Positions 19,035-27,099 of a DNA stretch of 64,000 nucleotides are shown here, piece after piece. Position numbers and translations under genes: made by a program. Every line of letters begins with the position of its first letter. Within the stretch, counting starts at the first letter, position 1. This DNA comes from Larkinella rosea (GTDB lineage: Bacteria > Bacteroidota > Bacteroidia > Cytophagales > Spirosomataceae), in NCBI RefSeq assembly GCF_003858635.1, contig NZ_RQJO01000015.1, forward strand, positions 806,001 to 870,000. Direction: 5' to 3'. Below the pieces are notes generated by a model. It made no database searches, had not been told where the DNA came from, and saw nothing but the letters and a program-made list of their open reading frames with translations.

Positions 19035-19520
19035 ATGCACACGGTTTATTTCTTGCTCGGGGCCAATCTGGGCGATCGGGCGGCTACGCTGCAACGCGCG
19101 CTCGAAGCGATTCAGATCGATCTGGGACCGGTTTTACTGCAATCGTCGCTCTACGAAACCGCAGCCTGGGGGGTAACGGAGCAACCGGCTTTTCTGAATC
19201 AGGTGCTGAAAGTACTGAGTGTTTTTCCGGCGGAAGAAATGCTGGAAAAAACCCAGGCCATTGAAAACCGCCTGGGTCGCGTTCGGCGCGAAAAGTGGGG
19301 CAGCCGCGTGATCGACATCGACCTGCTTTACGTCGACGAAACCGTGTTGAACAGCGAAAAACTGACGGTGCCGCATCCATTTCTCCACGAACGGCGGTTT
19401 ACGCTGGTGCCGCTGTCAGAGATTGCGCCGGCATTCGAGCATCCGGTTTTTCACAAAACCAACCGGCAATTATTAGCCGAATGCCCGGACAAGAGCGACG
19501 TCAGAAAATGGGTTCCTTAG
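19035..19520 (+). CDS. folK: 2-amino-4-hydroxy-6-hydroxymethyldihydropteridine diphosphokinase
   Basis: A 161-residue enzyme that transfers pyrophosphate from ATP to 6-hydroxymethyl-dihydropterin in folate synthesis. Diagnostic segments are LLGANLGDRAATL at the N-terminus, ENRLGRVRREKWGSRVIDIDLL (the R-x-x-K/R and metal-binding DIDLL motif) and PHPFLHERRFTLVPL. Full length for the family. It follows the AAA ATPase by 9 bases. Confidence 0.93.
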   Translation: MHTVYFLLGANLGDRAATLQRALEAIQIDLGPVLLQSSLYETAAWGVTEQPAFLNQVLKVLSVFPAEEMLEKTQAIENRLGRVRREKWGSRVIDIDLLYVDETVLNSEKLTVPHPFLHERRFTLVPLSEIAPAFEHPVFHKTNRQLLAECPDKSDVRKWVP

Positions 19521-19544
19521 GCGGGTTTGGCCGGGCTGCCCAGC

Positions 19545-20072
19545 TTATTTTTCGGCCAGCGCCTTCAGCTTGTTCAGCCCTTTGTCGAACTCTTTGCCGA
19601 GCATGCCGTCCATCATTGGCGACATCACATTCATCGGATAAACCTGCTCGCCCGTCATTTTCCAGGTAACTTTCGTTGCGTTGCCTTCGTCCGCCAGCGT
19701 AAAATAAACCTGCCCGACCGACGCAAACGGTTTTTCAAAACGAACTTCGTTGTGCACCAGTTCGCCCGGCTGAATCTCTTTGATTTCCTGTTCGCCCTTG
19801 CCAATGTCGTCATTACCGTCCCAGGCATACGTCGAACCCACCGCGCCGTCGGTACCGGCATACGTCACCTTGGCCTGCGGATCGTAGTCGAGCCAGGGCG
19901 ACCATTTTTCCTGATTGCGGAGCGTGCTGACCAGCGTGAAGACCTCGCTGCGGGGCTTGTTGATGACCACCGAACGTTCGACGGCGTACTCTTTGGACAT
20001 GACGAGGCCAAGGCCTAAGACGATCAGTATCAGCGCCACCAGGACGATACCGATGATTTTGAGGATTTTCAT
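19545..20072 (-). CDS. SRPBCC (START/Bet v1-like) superfamily protein
   Basis: About 175 residues from the ATG at 20072 (a TTG three codons upstream is the only alternative). An N-terminal hydrophobic helix (about 4-26) anchors it to the membrane; the rest is a polyketide cyclase / SRPBCC domain with the recognisable opening VERSVVINKPRSEVF and later EKWSPWLDYDPQ. Such proteins bind hydrophobic ligands; the ligand here is unknown. It is convergent with folK and separated by 24 bases. Confidence 0.8.
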   Translation of the reverse strand: MKILKIIGIVLVALILIVLGLGLVMSKEYAVERSVVINKPRSEVFTLVSTLRNQEKWSPWLDYDPQAKVTYAGTDGAVGSTYAWDGNDDIGKGEQEIKEIQPGELVHNEVRFEKPFASVGQVYFTLADEGNATKVTWKMTGEQVYPMNVMSPMMDGMLGKEFDKGLNKLKALAEK

Positions 20073-20172
20073 AATTGCCAAAAAGAGAGGTGAGATTCGG
20101 TACCTAATGTAAGCATTAGTCCGTAGGAAAAGACAATCTCCGACTTAAATTTTCGGCAACAGTTTTGCAGAT

Positions 20173-20460
20173 TTACTCGATGACTTTGGGTACCTGAAAA
20201 TACGCATCGGTTTTCTCGGGAGCGTTTTCCAGCGCCTGATCGCGCGGGAGCTGATGCCCGACAACGTCTTCGCGCAGGGCGTTGAGTTCCGCCGAAATAT
20301 GCGTCAGCGGTTCCACGCCGGACGTGTCGATTTCGTTGAGTTGCTCCATCCACGTCAGCACGTCGTTCAGGCTCTCAATCAGCGGTTGCTCTTCGTCGGG
20401 CCGGACTTCGAGCCGGGCGAGGTGCGCAATTTTATGCAGGGTTTCGTGATCGACTTTCAT
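20173..20460 (-). CDS. gatC: Asp-tRNA(Asn)/Glu-tRNA(Gln) amidotransferase subunit C
   Basis: A 95-residue GatC, the small subunit of the GatCAB complex that amidates mischarged Asp-tRNA(Asn) or Glu-tRNA(Gln). The N-terminal helix with IAHLARLEV and the segment MEQLNEIDTSGVEPLTH followed by LREDVV are the family signatures. It lies 3 bases after plsC in a three-gene minus-strand run purH-plsC-gatC. GatA and GatB are not in the window. Confidence 0.9.
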   Translation of the reverse strand: MKVDHETLHKIAHLARLEVRPDEEQPLIESLNDVLTWMEQLNEIDTSGVEPLTHISAELNALREDVVGHQLPRDQALENAPEKTDAYFQVPKVIE

Positions 20461-20463
20461 AGG

Positions 20464-21198
20464 CTAGTTCATGGCAACACGGGTCGGCTGGTTCATCAGC
20501 GACTCGTCAATGATGCGGTACGTTTCTTCTTTCAACCGTTCGATGTCGGCCTGGGTCAATCCTTTCGTTTCGATGGGCGGATGCACCACCGCCCGAATGG
20601 GACGATAGTACATCCGAAGTTTTTTCTTGTCCGGAAAAATCTGATAATTATTCAGCAGTGAAATCGGCACAATCGGCACCTGCTGCTGAACCGCCATCGT
20701 AAAAGCGCCATCCTTAAACGGGTGAAACATTTTGGGCGGTTCTTTGGCCTTGATGCCGCCCTCCGGGAAAATCATGATGCTCCGTCCGCCTTTCAGCGTC
20801 CGGATTCCTTTCGACAGCGAATAGGCCCGGCTGTTGGCCTGGCTCCGGTCCACCTGAATGTGCAGTTTGGCAAACATATACCCGAACAGTGGAGCGCGTT
20901 TCACCTCACTTTTGCCCACAAAAGCGTAGTAGTTCCGGATAATGACGCCCATTACGGCAATATCCAGGTACGAAAAGTGGTTGGCGCAAAACACATAGGT
21001 CTGCTTTGGATCGGGGCGAAACCGGTAATCGACGTGAATCGGCATCCCGATGACCCAGAAAAATAACCGCCCCCAAACGTAGTTGACTTTGTGCGCGTAG
21101 GGTTTCCATTCTTCCCGCTGTAGAAAAATGAACATCAATGGAAACAGCACAATGAAAAGTGCCAGAAACCAGAAACCGCACCAGATTGTGTATAACAT
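20464..21198 (-). CDS. plsC: 1-acyl-sn-glycerol-3-phosphate acyltransferase
   Basis: A 244-residue membrane acyltransferase that acylates lysophosphatidate to phosphatidate in phospholipid synthesis. The N-terminus is a membrane helix (about 3-30); the catalytic HX4D motif is in CANHFSYLD, and the acceptor-binding motif is IMIFPEGGI, followed by the VPIVPISL block. Length fits PlsC. It sits 1 base after purH's stop and 3 bases before gatC, so it is translated from a common mRNA. Confidence 0.9.
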   Translation of the reverse strand: MLYTIWCGFWFLALFIVLFPLMFIFLQREEWKPYAHKVNYVWGRLFFWVIGMPIHVDYRFRPDPKQTYVFCANHFSYLDIAVMGVIIRNYYAFVGKSEVKRAPLFGYMFAKLHIQVDRSQANSRAYSLSKGIRTLKGGRSIMIFPEGGIKAKEPPKMFHPFKDGAFTMAVQQQVPIVPISLLNNYQIFPDKKKLRMYYRPIRAVVHPPIETKGLTQADIERLKEETYRIIDESLMNQPTRVAMN

Positions 21199-21199
21199 C

Positions 21200-22714
21200 T
21201 TAATGTTTGAAATGCCGGACGCCCGTGGTCACCATGGCCATGCCGCGCTGATTACACGCGTCGATACTATCTTTGTCGCGGATCGAACCGCCGGGTTGGA
21301 CGACCGCCGAAATGCCCGCTTCGCCCGCGATTTCCACGCAGTCGGAAAACGGGAAGAACGCATCTGACGCCATCACCGCACCTTTCAGCTCGAAGCCGAA
21401 CGTATGCGCTTTTTCGATGGCCTGCTTGAGCGCATCGACGCGGCTGGTTTGTCCGACACCGCTCGCCAGCAATTGGCCATCGTTGGCCAGCACAATCGTG
21501 TTCGATTTGGTGTGTTTACAGATCTTGAGCGCAAATTCCAGTGCTTTTAGCTCGTTTTCCGTTGGCGCTTTTTCCGTTACGGTTTTGAACTGATCGACGG
21601 TTTCAACCTGGCTGTCTTTATCCTGTTCCAAAACGCCGTTGAGCAGTGTCTTGAACATTTTCGGACTGAATTCGACCGGTTTGCGTTTCAGCAGGATCCG
21701 GTTTTTCTTGGAGCTGAGTAAGCTCAGCGCATCCTCCTCAAAAGCCGGTGCAATCAGGATTTCCATGAACAGTTTATTCAACTCCTCCGCCGTCGCCAGA
21801 TCAACCGTTGCGTTGGTGATGATCACCCCGCCGAACGCCGAAACCGGGTCGCAGGCCAGCGCGTTCAGGTACGCTTCCTTCGCGGTCGGGGCCGTGGCAA
21901 CTCCGCAGGCATTCGTGTGTTTGATGATGGCGAACGTCGTGTCGGTAAATTCGTCGATCAGGCTGACGCAGGCGTCGACATCGACCAAATTATTGTAGGA
22001 TAATTCCTTGCCGTTTAACTGATCGAACAGGGCGTTCAGATCACCGTAGAACGTCGCTTTCTGGTGCGGATTTTCGCCGTACCGCAGCGATTGGGCCGGA
22101 AGCTTACGGAAGTCATCGGTCGCCGTCGAGCCCGCAAAATAGTTATGAATGGCCGTGTCATAAGACGACGTCATGGCAAAGGCTTCCTTGGCAAACCGGC
22201 GACGGTCTTCCAGGTCCGTAGCGCCTTCCTTTTCCGTCAGCAAATCCACTACATCGGCGTATTGGCCGCGCGACGAAACGATCAGCACGTCTTCGTAATT
22301 CTTGGCTGCCGCCCGAATCAGCGAAATACCGCCAATGTCAATTTTCTCGATAATGTCTTCGTCCGACGCACCCGAGGCTACGGTTTCTTCAAACGGATAT
22401 AAATCAACCACCACCAGGTCGATCGGGTTGATGTCGTGGCGGCTGGCCTGGGCCACGTCTTCGGCCAGATTCCGGCGGTAGAGAATACCGCCAAACACCA
22501 CGGGATGGAGCGTTTTAACCCGCCCGCCAAAAATGGAAGGATAACCGGTAATGTCTTCCACGGCCGTCACCGGGATGCCTAATTGCTCGATAAACGTCTG
22601 GGTTCCGCCCGTTGAATACAACAAAACACCGTTCTGGTGCAGGAGACGAACCAGCGGCTCCAGCCCGTCTTTGTAATAAACTGAAATAAGCGCAGATTGA
22701 ATGGTCTTCGACAT
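21200..22714 (-). CDS. purH: Bifunctional AICAR formyltransferase / IMP cyclohydrolase
   Basis: A 504-residue enzyme for the last two steps of IMP synthesis. The N-terminal MGS-like cyclohydrolase domain begins IQSALISVYYKDGLEPLV and has the STGGT phosphate loop and GGRVKTLHP; the C-terminal formyltransferase domain carries LRYGENPHQ, KHTNACGVA and the ending SDAFFPFSD, AVVQPGGSIRD. The start is the ATG at 22714; a TTG three codons upstream is in frame but lacks support. A very long hairpin (22728-22823) lies just ahead of the start codon and would be in the mRNA leader, so translation may depend on it. It heads the purH-plsC-gatC run. Confidence 0.95.
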   Translation of the reverse strand: MSKTIQSALISVYYKDGLEPLVRLLHQNGVLLYSTGGTQTFIEQLGIPVTAVEDITGYPSIFGGRVKTLHPVVFGGILYRRNLAEDVAQASRHDINPIDLVVVDLYPFEETVASGASDEDIIEKIDIGGISLIRAAAKNYEDVLIVSSRGQYADVVDLLTEKEGATDLEDRRRFAKEAFAMTSSYDTAIHNYFAGSTATDDFRKLPAQSLRYGENPHQKATFYGDLNALFDQLNGKELSYNNLVDVDACVSLIDEFTDTTFAIIKHTNACGVATAPTAKEAYLNALACDPVSAFGGVIITNATVDLATAEELNKLFMEILIAPAFEEDALSLLSSKKNRILLKRKPVEFSPKMFKTLLNGVLEQDKDSQVETVDQFKTVTEKAPTENELKALEFALKICKHTKSNTIVLANDGQLLASGVGQTSRVDALKQAIEKAHTFGFELKGAVMASDAFFPFSDCVEIAGEAGISAVVQPGGSIRDKDSIDACNQRGMAMVTTGVRHFKH

Positions 22715-22727
22715 GAAAAGCAAGATT

Positions 22728-22823
22728 TTCTCCGCTGAACTCCTTTTTCTCCGCTTAGCTCCGCGAAATAGCTTTCAAACTGTTTCGCGGAGCTAAGCGG
22801 AGAAAAAGGAGTTCAGCGGAGGA
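22728..22823. repeat. 41-bp-stem inverted repeat in the purH leader
   Basis: Arms 22731-22768 and 22783-22820 are perfectly complementary over 38 bases, extend to 41 with one G/T pair, and enclose a 14-base loop. The arms are built from short repeated words of the type CTCCGC-TTAG-CTCCGCG. It lies 13 bases upstream of the purH start codon. Confidence 0.9.
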
Positions 22824-22831
22824 TTAAGCCG

Positions 22832-22839
22832 CAAAGATA
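22832..22839 (-). promoter_or_regulatory. Candidate -7 element for purH
   Basis: Minus strand TATCTTTG followed by C matches the Bacteroidota -7 consensus. Transcription from it would begin at the foot of the 41-bp hairpin. No good -33 TTTG is present. Confidence 0.4.
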
Positions 22840-22915
22840 ACCGAAAGGTTCGGAACGGAGAGTTTTGATTGGGAATCAGTTTGTAACTTTATAAAATTCT
22901 TTCCAAAAACGAGGT

Positions 22916-24313
22916 ATGGTTACGGACGAAAAACCCACGAAACCCATTCCGAAACTGAAAGGACTTCCGTTTCTCGGCAGCACGCTCGATTTCGCCCGCG
23001 ATCCGCTGGCGTTTCTGACCGGTTTGCAGCAAAAGTACGACCGGCTGGTGCAGTTCGACGCCGTGGGCCGGTTGATCACGCTGACATTGACGCCCGAAGA
23101 TGCCAGATACATTCTCCAGGAAAACAACAAGAATTACGTCAAAAGCGCGGCTTACGATGTATTGAAGATGTTTCTGGGCAACGGATTGCTCAACAGCGAG
23201 GGCGATTTCTGGCGACGCCAACGGCGGCTGGCCCAACCGGCTTTTCATAAACAACGGCTGGCACTGCTGGTAGATGGCATGAACCGCGAAACCGCCGGGT
23301 TAATGGCCAGCTGGAAAAACCGGGATCTAAGCAAACCGCTCCTGATTTCGGAAGAAATGATGCAACTGGCGCTGGCCATTGTGACGCGCTCGTTGTTCAG
23401 TTCGGACGTAAAAAACCACCTGGAAAACGTTTCGGAGGCCATTACGACCATCATTCAAACCGCTTACAAGGAGATTTTTAATTTTTTTCCGGCGACGCGA
23501 AACTGGCCCACGCCCCGCACGATCCGCTACCGCCGGGCAGTTCGGAAAACGGAAGCGATTATATACGAAATTATCGAAAACCGCCGGCGCGAACCGCCCG
23601 AAACCCGGCACGACGATTTGCTGGGCATGCTGATGGAAACCCGCGACGACGAAACCGGTGAGCAGATGACCAATCAGCAACTGCGCGACGAAGTAACGAC
23701 CATTTTTATGGCGGGCCACGAAACCACCGCCAACGCACTGTCGTGGGCGTTTTACCTGCTGGCCAATCATCCGGATGTTACCGAAAAGCTCAGGGAAGAA
23801 ATAAACATGGTGCTGGGCCCGACCGATCTGCCGACGATGGAGACCTTGCGCGAACTGACGTATGCGACCCAGGTGATTCAGGAGACGATGCGGCTGTATC
23901 CACCCGCGTGGATTTTTGGTCGCCAGCCGCTGCATTCCGACCAGTTTGGCGACTACCGCGTTGAGGTTCCCAAAGCCGATGGCATGTTGATTTGTCCGTA
24001 TTTGCTGCACCGCGACCCGCGTTACTGGGAAAAACCGGAGACGTTCGAGCCCGAACATTTTCTGCCTGAGCGGGTTAAAAACCGGCCGACCTACGCCTAT
24101 CTGCCGTTTGGGGGCGGGCCGAGGCTGTGTATCGGAAATAATTTTGCGATGATGGAAATGCAGATTGTGCTGACGTTGCTGATCCGGGAATTTGATTTTC
24201 TGCCCGCTGACTCAAAAAAGGTGGAAGCAGAACCGGGCATTACACTGCGGCCAAAAGGTGGTTTGCGGTTGCGGGTTCGGGCACGCCATAAGGCCGGATC
24301 GCCCGTGTCGTGA
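22916..24313 (+). CDS. Cytochrome P450
   Basis: A 465-residue soluble haem mono-oxygenase of the CYP102/CYP4-like bacterial class. The I-helix oxygen-activation motif is MAGHETTANALSW, the K-helix ExxR is ETMR in IQETMRLYPPAW, and the haem-binding loop is FGGGPRLCIG with the axial cysteine C405. The N-terminal PIPKLKGLPFLGSTLDF region is the usual proline-rich hinge and there is no membrane helix. The substrate is unknown; no ferredoxin or reductase gene is adjacent. It is divergent from purH. Confidence 0.92.
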   Translation: MVTDEKPTKPIPKLKGLPFLGSTLDFARDPLAFLTGLQQKYDRLVQFDAVGRLITLTLTPEDARYILQENNKNYVKSAAYDVLKMFLGNGLLNSEGDFWRRQRRLAQPAFHKQRLALLVDGMNRETAGLMASWKNRDLSKPLLISEEMMQLALAIVTRSLFSSDVKNHLENVSEAITTIIQTAYKEIFNFFPATRNWPTPRTIRYRRAVRKTEAIIYEIIENRRREPPETRHDDLLGMLMETRDDETGEQMTNQQLRDEVTTIFMAGHETTANALSWAFYLLANHPDVTEKLREEINMVLGPTDLPTMETLRELTYATQVIQETMRLYPPAWIFGRQPLHSDQFGDYRVEVPKADGMLICPYLLHRDPRYWEKPETFEPEHFLPERVKNRPTYAYLPFGGGPRLCIGNNFAMMEMQIVLTLLIREFDFLPADSKKVEAEPGITLRPKGGLRLRVRARHKAGSPVS

Positions 24314-24389
24314 GATCGAATTGTACTTTTAGCCTGTTTTCCCTATTTTTGACCGTTTTTATAAGCAGACAATAACTAACTCACACACG

Positions 24390-25370
24390 ATGAGAGAAAT
24401 ACAATTCCGCGAAGCCCTACGCGAAGCCATGGTTGAAGAAATGCGCCGGGATGAGAAGGTCTTTCTGATGGGCGAAGAAGTGGCTGAATACAATGGAGCG
24501 TACAAAGTCAGTCAGGGCATGCTCGACGAGTTTGGCCCGGAGCGGGTGATCGATACGCCCATTGCCGAATTGGGTTTTGGCGGTATTGGCGTGGGTGCGG
24601 CCATGAACGGTTTGCGGCCCATCGTCGAATTCATGACGTTTAACTTTTCGCTGGTTGCCATTGACCAGATTATCAATGGTTCGGCCAAAATCATGTCGAT
24701 GTCGGGCGGGCAATATTCCAACCCGATCGTGTTCCGGGGACCGACGGGAAACGCCGGGATGTTGTCTTCGCAACATTCGCAAAACTTCGAAAACTGGTTT
24801 GCCAATACGTCCGGTTTGAAAGTCGTCGTTCCATCGAATCCGTACGATGCCAAAGGCTTGCTGAAATCGGCGATTCGGGACAACGACCCGGTTATTTTTA
24901 TGGAATCGGAATTGATGTACGGCGACAAAGGCCAGGTTCCGGAAGAAGAATATTTGATTCCGATTGGCAAAGCCGACATCAAGCGCGAAGGCAACGATGT
25001 AACGATTGTATCGTTTGGTAAATTCATGAAAGTGGCTTTGCAAGCCGCCGATGAACTGGCTCAGAAAGGTATTTCGGCGGAGGTGATCGACCTGCGTTCG
25101 GTTCGCCCGATCGATTATGCAACGATCATCAATTCCGTTAAGAAAACCAATCGCTGTGTGGTGGTTGAAGAAGCCTGGCCGCTGGCGGCTATTTCGTCGG
25201 AACTGACGTACAACATTCAGCGCAACGCGTTCGATTACCTCGATGCCCCGGTCATTCGGGTCAACAGCCTGGATTTGCCGCTGCCCTACGCGCCAACGCT
25301 GATCGAAGTCATTCTGCCGAATGTTAAACGGACGTTGCAGGCTGTGGATACGGTGATGTACAAAAAATAA
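24390..25370 (+). CDS. pdhB: Pyruvate dehydrogenase E1 component, beta subunit
   Basis: A 326-residue E1 beta subunit of a 2-oxoacid dehydrogenase complex; with E1 alpha it decarboxylates pyruvate using thiamine diphosphate. Segments such as REALREAMVEEMRRDEKVFLMGEEVAEY, DTPIAELGFGGIGVGAAMNG and the C-terminal SLDLPLPYAPTLIE are characteristic. The gene stands alone (alpha, E2 and E3 are elsewhere), as often in this phylum, and ends in a strong terminator. A branched-chain E1 beta is the main alternative but the sequence reads as the pyruvate type. Confidence 0.92.
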   Translation: MREIQFREALREAMVEEMRRDEKVFLMGEEVAEYNGAYKVSQGMLDEFGPERVIDTPIAELGFGGIGVGAAMNGLRPIVEFMTFNFSLVAIDQIINGSAKIMSMSGGQYSNPIVFRGPTGNAGMLSSQHSQNFENWFANTSGLKVVVPSNPYDAKGLLKSAIRDNDPVIFMESELMYGDKGQVPEEEYLIPIGKADIKREGNDVTIVSFGKFMKVALQAADELAQKGISAEVIDLRSVRPIDYATIINSVKKTNRCVVVEEAWPLAAISSELTYNIQRNAFDYLDAPVIRVNSLDLPLPYAPTLIEVILPNVKRTLQAVDTVMYKK

Positions 25371-25387
25371 GTTCAGCTTACTGTGAC

Positions 25388-25422
25388 ATAAAAAAACCGG
25401 GAGCTTCCTCCCGGTTTTTTTA
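25388..25422. terminator. Bidirectional intrinsic terminator between pdhB and the SusD-like gene
   Basis: AAAACCGGGAG and CTCCCGGTTTT pair around a 3-4 base loop, with A-run upstream and T-run downstream, so it can end both convergent transcripts. Confidence 0.9.
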
Positions 25423-25428
25423 TGGAAT

Positions 25429-26961
25429 TTACTGTTTATCCCACCAGACACGGGTGTCCTGATTGTCAGGGCCTTGTCGGCTGAGTGCTTCCGCCTGGTT
25501 GGCTTTATTGACCGATAGCTCGGAATCCGGGTAAGTAATCCGGTTGATAAAATTCCCCTTGATTTCTTTGCCGGGATACGGATTCGGCGTCAGTTTCGGA
25601 AAACCGCTCCGCCGGAAATTGGCGAAAACCTCCGGCCCATTCAGCAACGACGCTACCCAGTACTGCGTATTGATCATTTCCAGTCCATTTGCCGCCACAT
25701 AAGGGTTTTTCTGCAGATAGGCCGTGATCGCGGCCGCCGGAACTGCCGACGCAGCGTCGACATCGCCCAATTGCTGCATGTGGGCCGTTACGCCCGCTGC
25801 GTAATAGTCAGCCGCGCTACCCGTCGTCCAGCCCCGTTGTACCGCTTCGGCCAGCAGCAGATTGGTCTGAGCGGCCGTCACCATAAACGTTGGCGCATCC
25901 AGTTTCGCCAGACGCGTCCGGTCCAGTTGGGAATAATCGTAGAAGCTTGCCAGTTTATCGGCAATGGCCTGCGCCGGAATGGTGCCGTTGTCGAAGCCCA
26001 TCGGCATTCCGATCTGAACGGCCGGATCGCGGTTGGCTTTGGCGGCCGTTTGCTCGGCCCCGCTTTTGGCTCCCACATACCGGACCGCGATCGACGCCAG
26101 CCGGGGATCGGCATTCGTCGCGAGATAGTTCACAAAATACCGGGTGAGGTATAAGTTGGCCGCTTCCGTCGAGTTCAGCATCGTTCCGACCGGGTTCTGG
26201 AAATTGGCGTTGTTGCGAACCATTCCATTGTCGGCATTCGTGGTAATCACCCCACCCGCGATGGCTTTCACCACCGTAGCCTGCGCCAGGGTCGGATTTA
26301 CTTTGGTCAGCCGCATACCGGCCCGTAACAAAATAGAGTAGCCAAATTTCTTCCATTTCGCGATGTTACCGCCATAGATGATATCTCCGGCTTCGGTCGG
26401 TTTGTTGGCATCCAGAGCCGCCGATGCTTCCGTCAATTCCTTGATGATGTCATCGTAAATGCTCTGCTGGGTGTCGTATTTGGGCGTCACATTGGCGGAC
26501 AGAAAACCCTGCCCCGCTTCTTTATACGGAATGTCGCCGTAGGTGTCGGTCAGCACCATGAACGCATAGGCTTTCCAGATCCGGGCCATGTGGTACAGGT
26601 TGGTGCGGTTGGGATCGTCTTTCGTCTTGGCCACCACATCGACCAGGTACCGGATGGCATCCCGGTAATACCGTTGCCAGATTCCCGTGTTGGGGCCGGT
26701 GGGCCCCCGGTTGTCGACGTTAAAGTTTCCGCCCGCCAGTACCCCGGAGTTCGGCGAAAATACCTGCTGCACAATCGGATGCTCGAATACCATCGTCGAA
26801 CCGGGGAAGGTGGTATTGATCATCGCGTTATTGAACGTAAAAAGCGGATTGAGCGAGGTCGCTGCCGTGGGGTTGATGTTAATCTCGTCGAACCCTTTTT
26901 CGCAACTGCTGACACCGACCAGCAAGGCAATGAATGGTATATAAAAAAGAATCTTTTTCAT
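25429..26961 (-). CDS. SusD/RagB-like nutrient-binding outer-membrane lipoprotein
   Basis: About 510 residues from the ATG at 26961, which starts a lipoprotein signal MKKILFYIPFIALLVGVSSC with the lipidated cysteine at C20; the frame stays open upstream but that part has no support. The fold is the SusD-like_2 / SusD-RagB type, recognised by the tetratricopeptide-like region AFMVLTDTYGDIPYKEA and the C-terminal LLNGPEVFANFRRSGFP. It caps the SusC channel on the cell surface to capture a nutrient. It lies 139 bases downstream of its SusC partner on the minus strand, the gap being filled by an inverted repeat. The substrate (glycan or peptide) is not evident, as no degrading enzymes are adjacent. 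Confidence 0.9.
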   Translation of the reverse strand: MKKILFYIPFIALLVGVSSCEKGFDEININPTAATSLNPLFTFNNAMINTTFPGSTMVFEHPIVQQVFSPNSGVLAGGNFNVDNRGPTGPNTGIWQRYYRDAIRYLVDVVAKTKDDPNRTNLYHMARIWKAYAFMVLTDTYGDIPYKEAGQGFLSANVTPKYDTQQSIYDDIIKELTEASAALDANKPTEAGDIIYGGNIAKWKKFGYSILLRAGMRLTKVNPTLAQATVVKAIAGGVITTNADNGMVRNNANFQNPVGTMLNSTEAANLYLTRYFVNYLATNADPRLASIAVRYVGAKSGAEQTAAKANRDPAVQIGMPMGFDNGTIPAQAIADKLASFYDYSQLDRTRLAKLDAPTFMVTAAQTNLLLAEAVQRGWTTGSAADYYAAGVTAHMQQLGDVDAASAVPAAAITAYLQKNPYVAANGLEMINTQYWVASLLNGPEVFANFRRSGFPKLTPNPYPGKEIKGNFINRITYPDSELSVNKANQAEALSRQGPDNQDTRVWWDKQ

Positions 26962-26976
26962 GAATTTCAGTTTATG

Positions 26977-27094
26977 GTATTCGGTTTTCGGTATTCGGTT
27001 TTCGGCGGCTGACGCATTGCAAATGAACAATTAACAATGAATGTAATGCGTCAGCCACCCGAAAACTGTGAACTGAAAACCGTAAACCGAATAC
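26977..27094. repeat. Nested inverted repeat between susC- and susD-like genes
   Basis: The inner stem GGCTGACGCATT / AATGCGTCAGCC (27007-27018 with 27045-27056) is perfect. Outer imperfect arms made of repeated GTATTCGG and TTTTCGG words (from 26977) pair with CCGAAAAC and CCGAATAC words (to 27094). It lies wholly within the susC-susD intergenic space. Confidence 0.75.
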
Positions 27095-27099
27095 GGTTT

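Noticed and set aside
24417-25451. Open minus-strand frame of 344 codons
   Set aside because: It is antisense to the well-supported pyruvate dehydrogenase E1 beta gene and has no recognisable motif.
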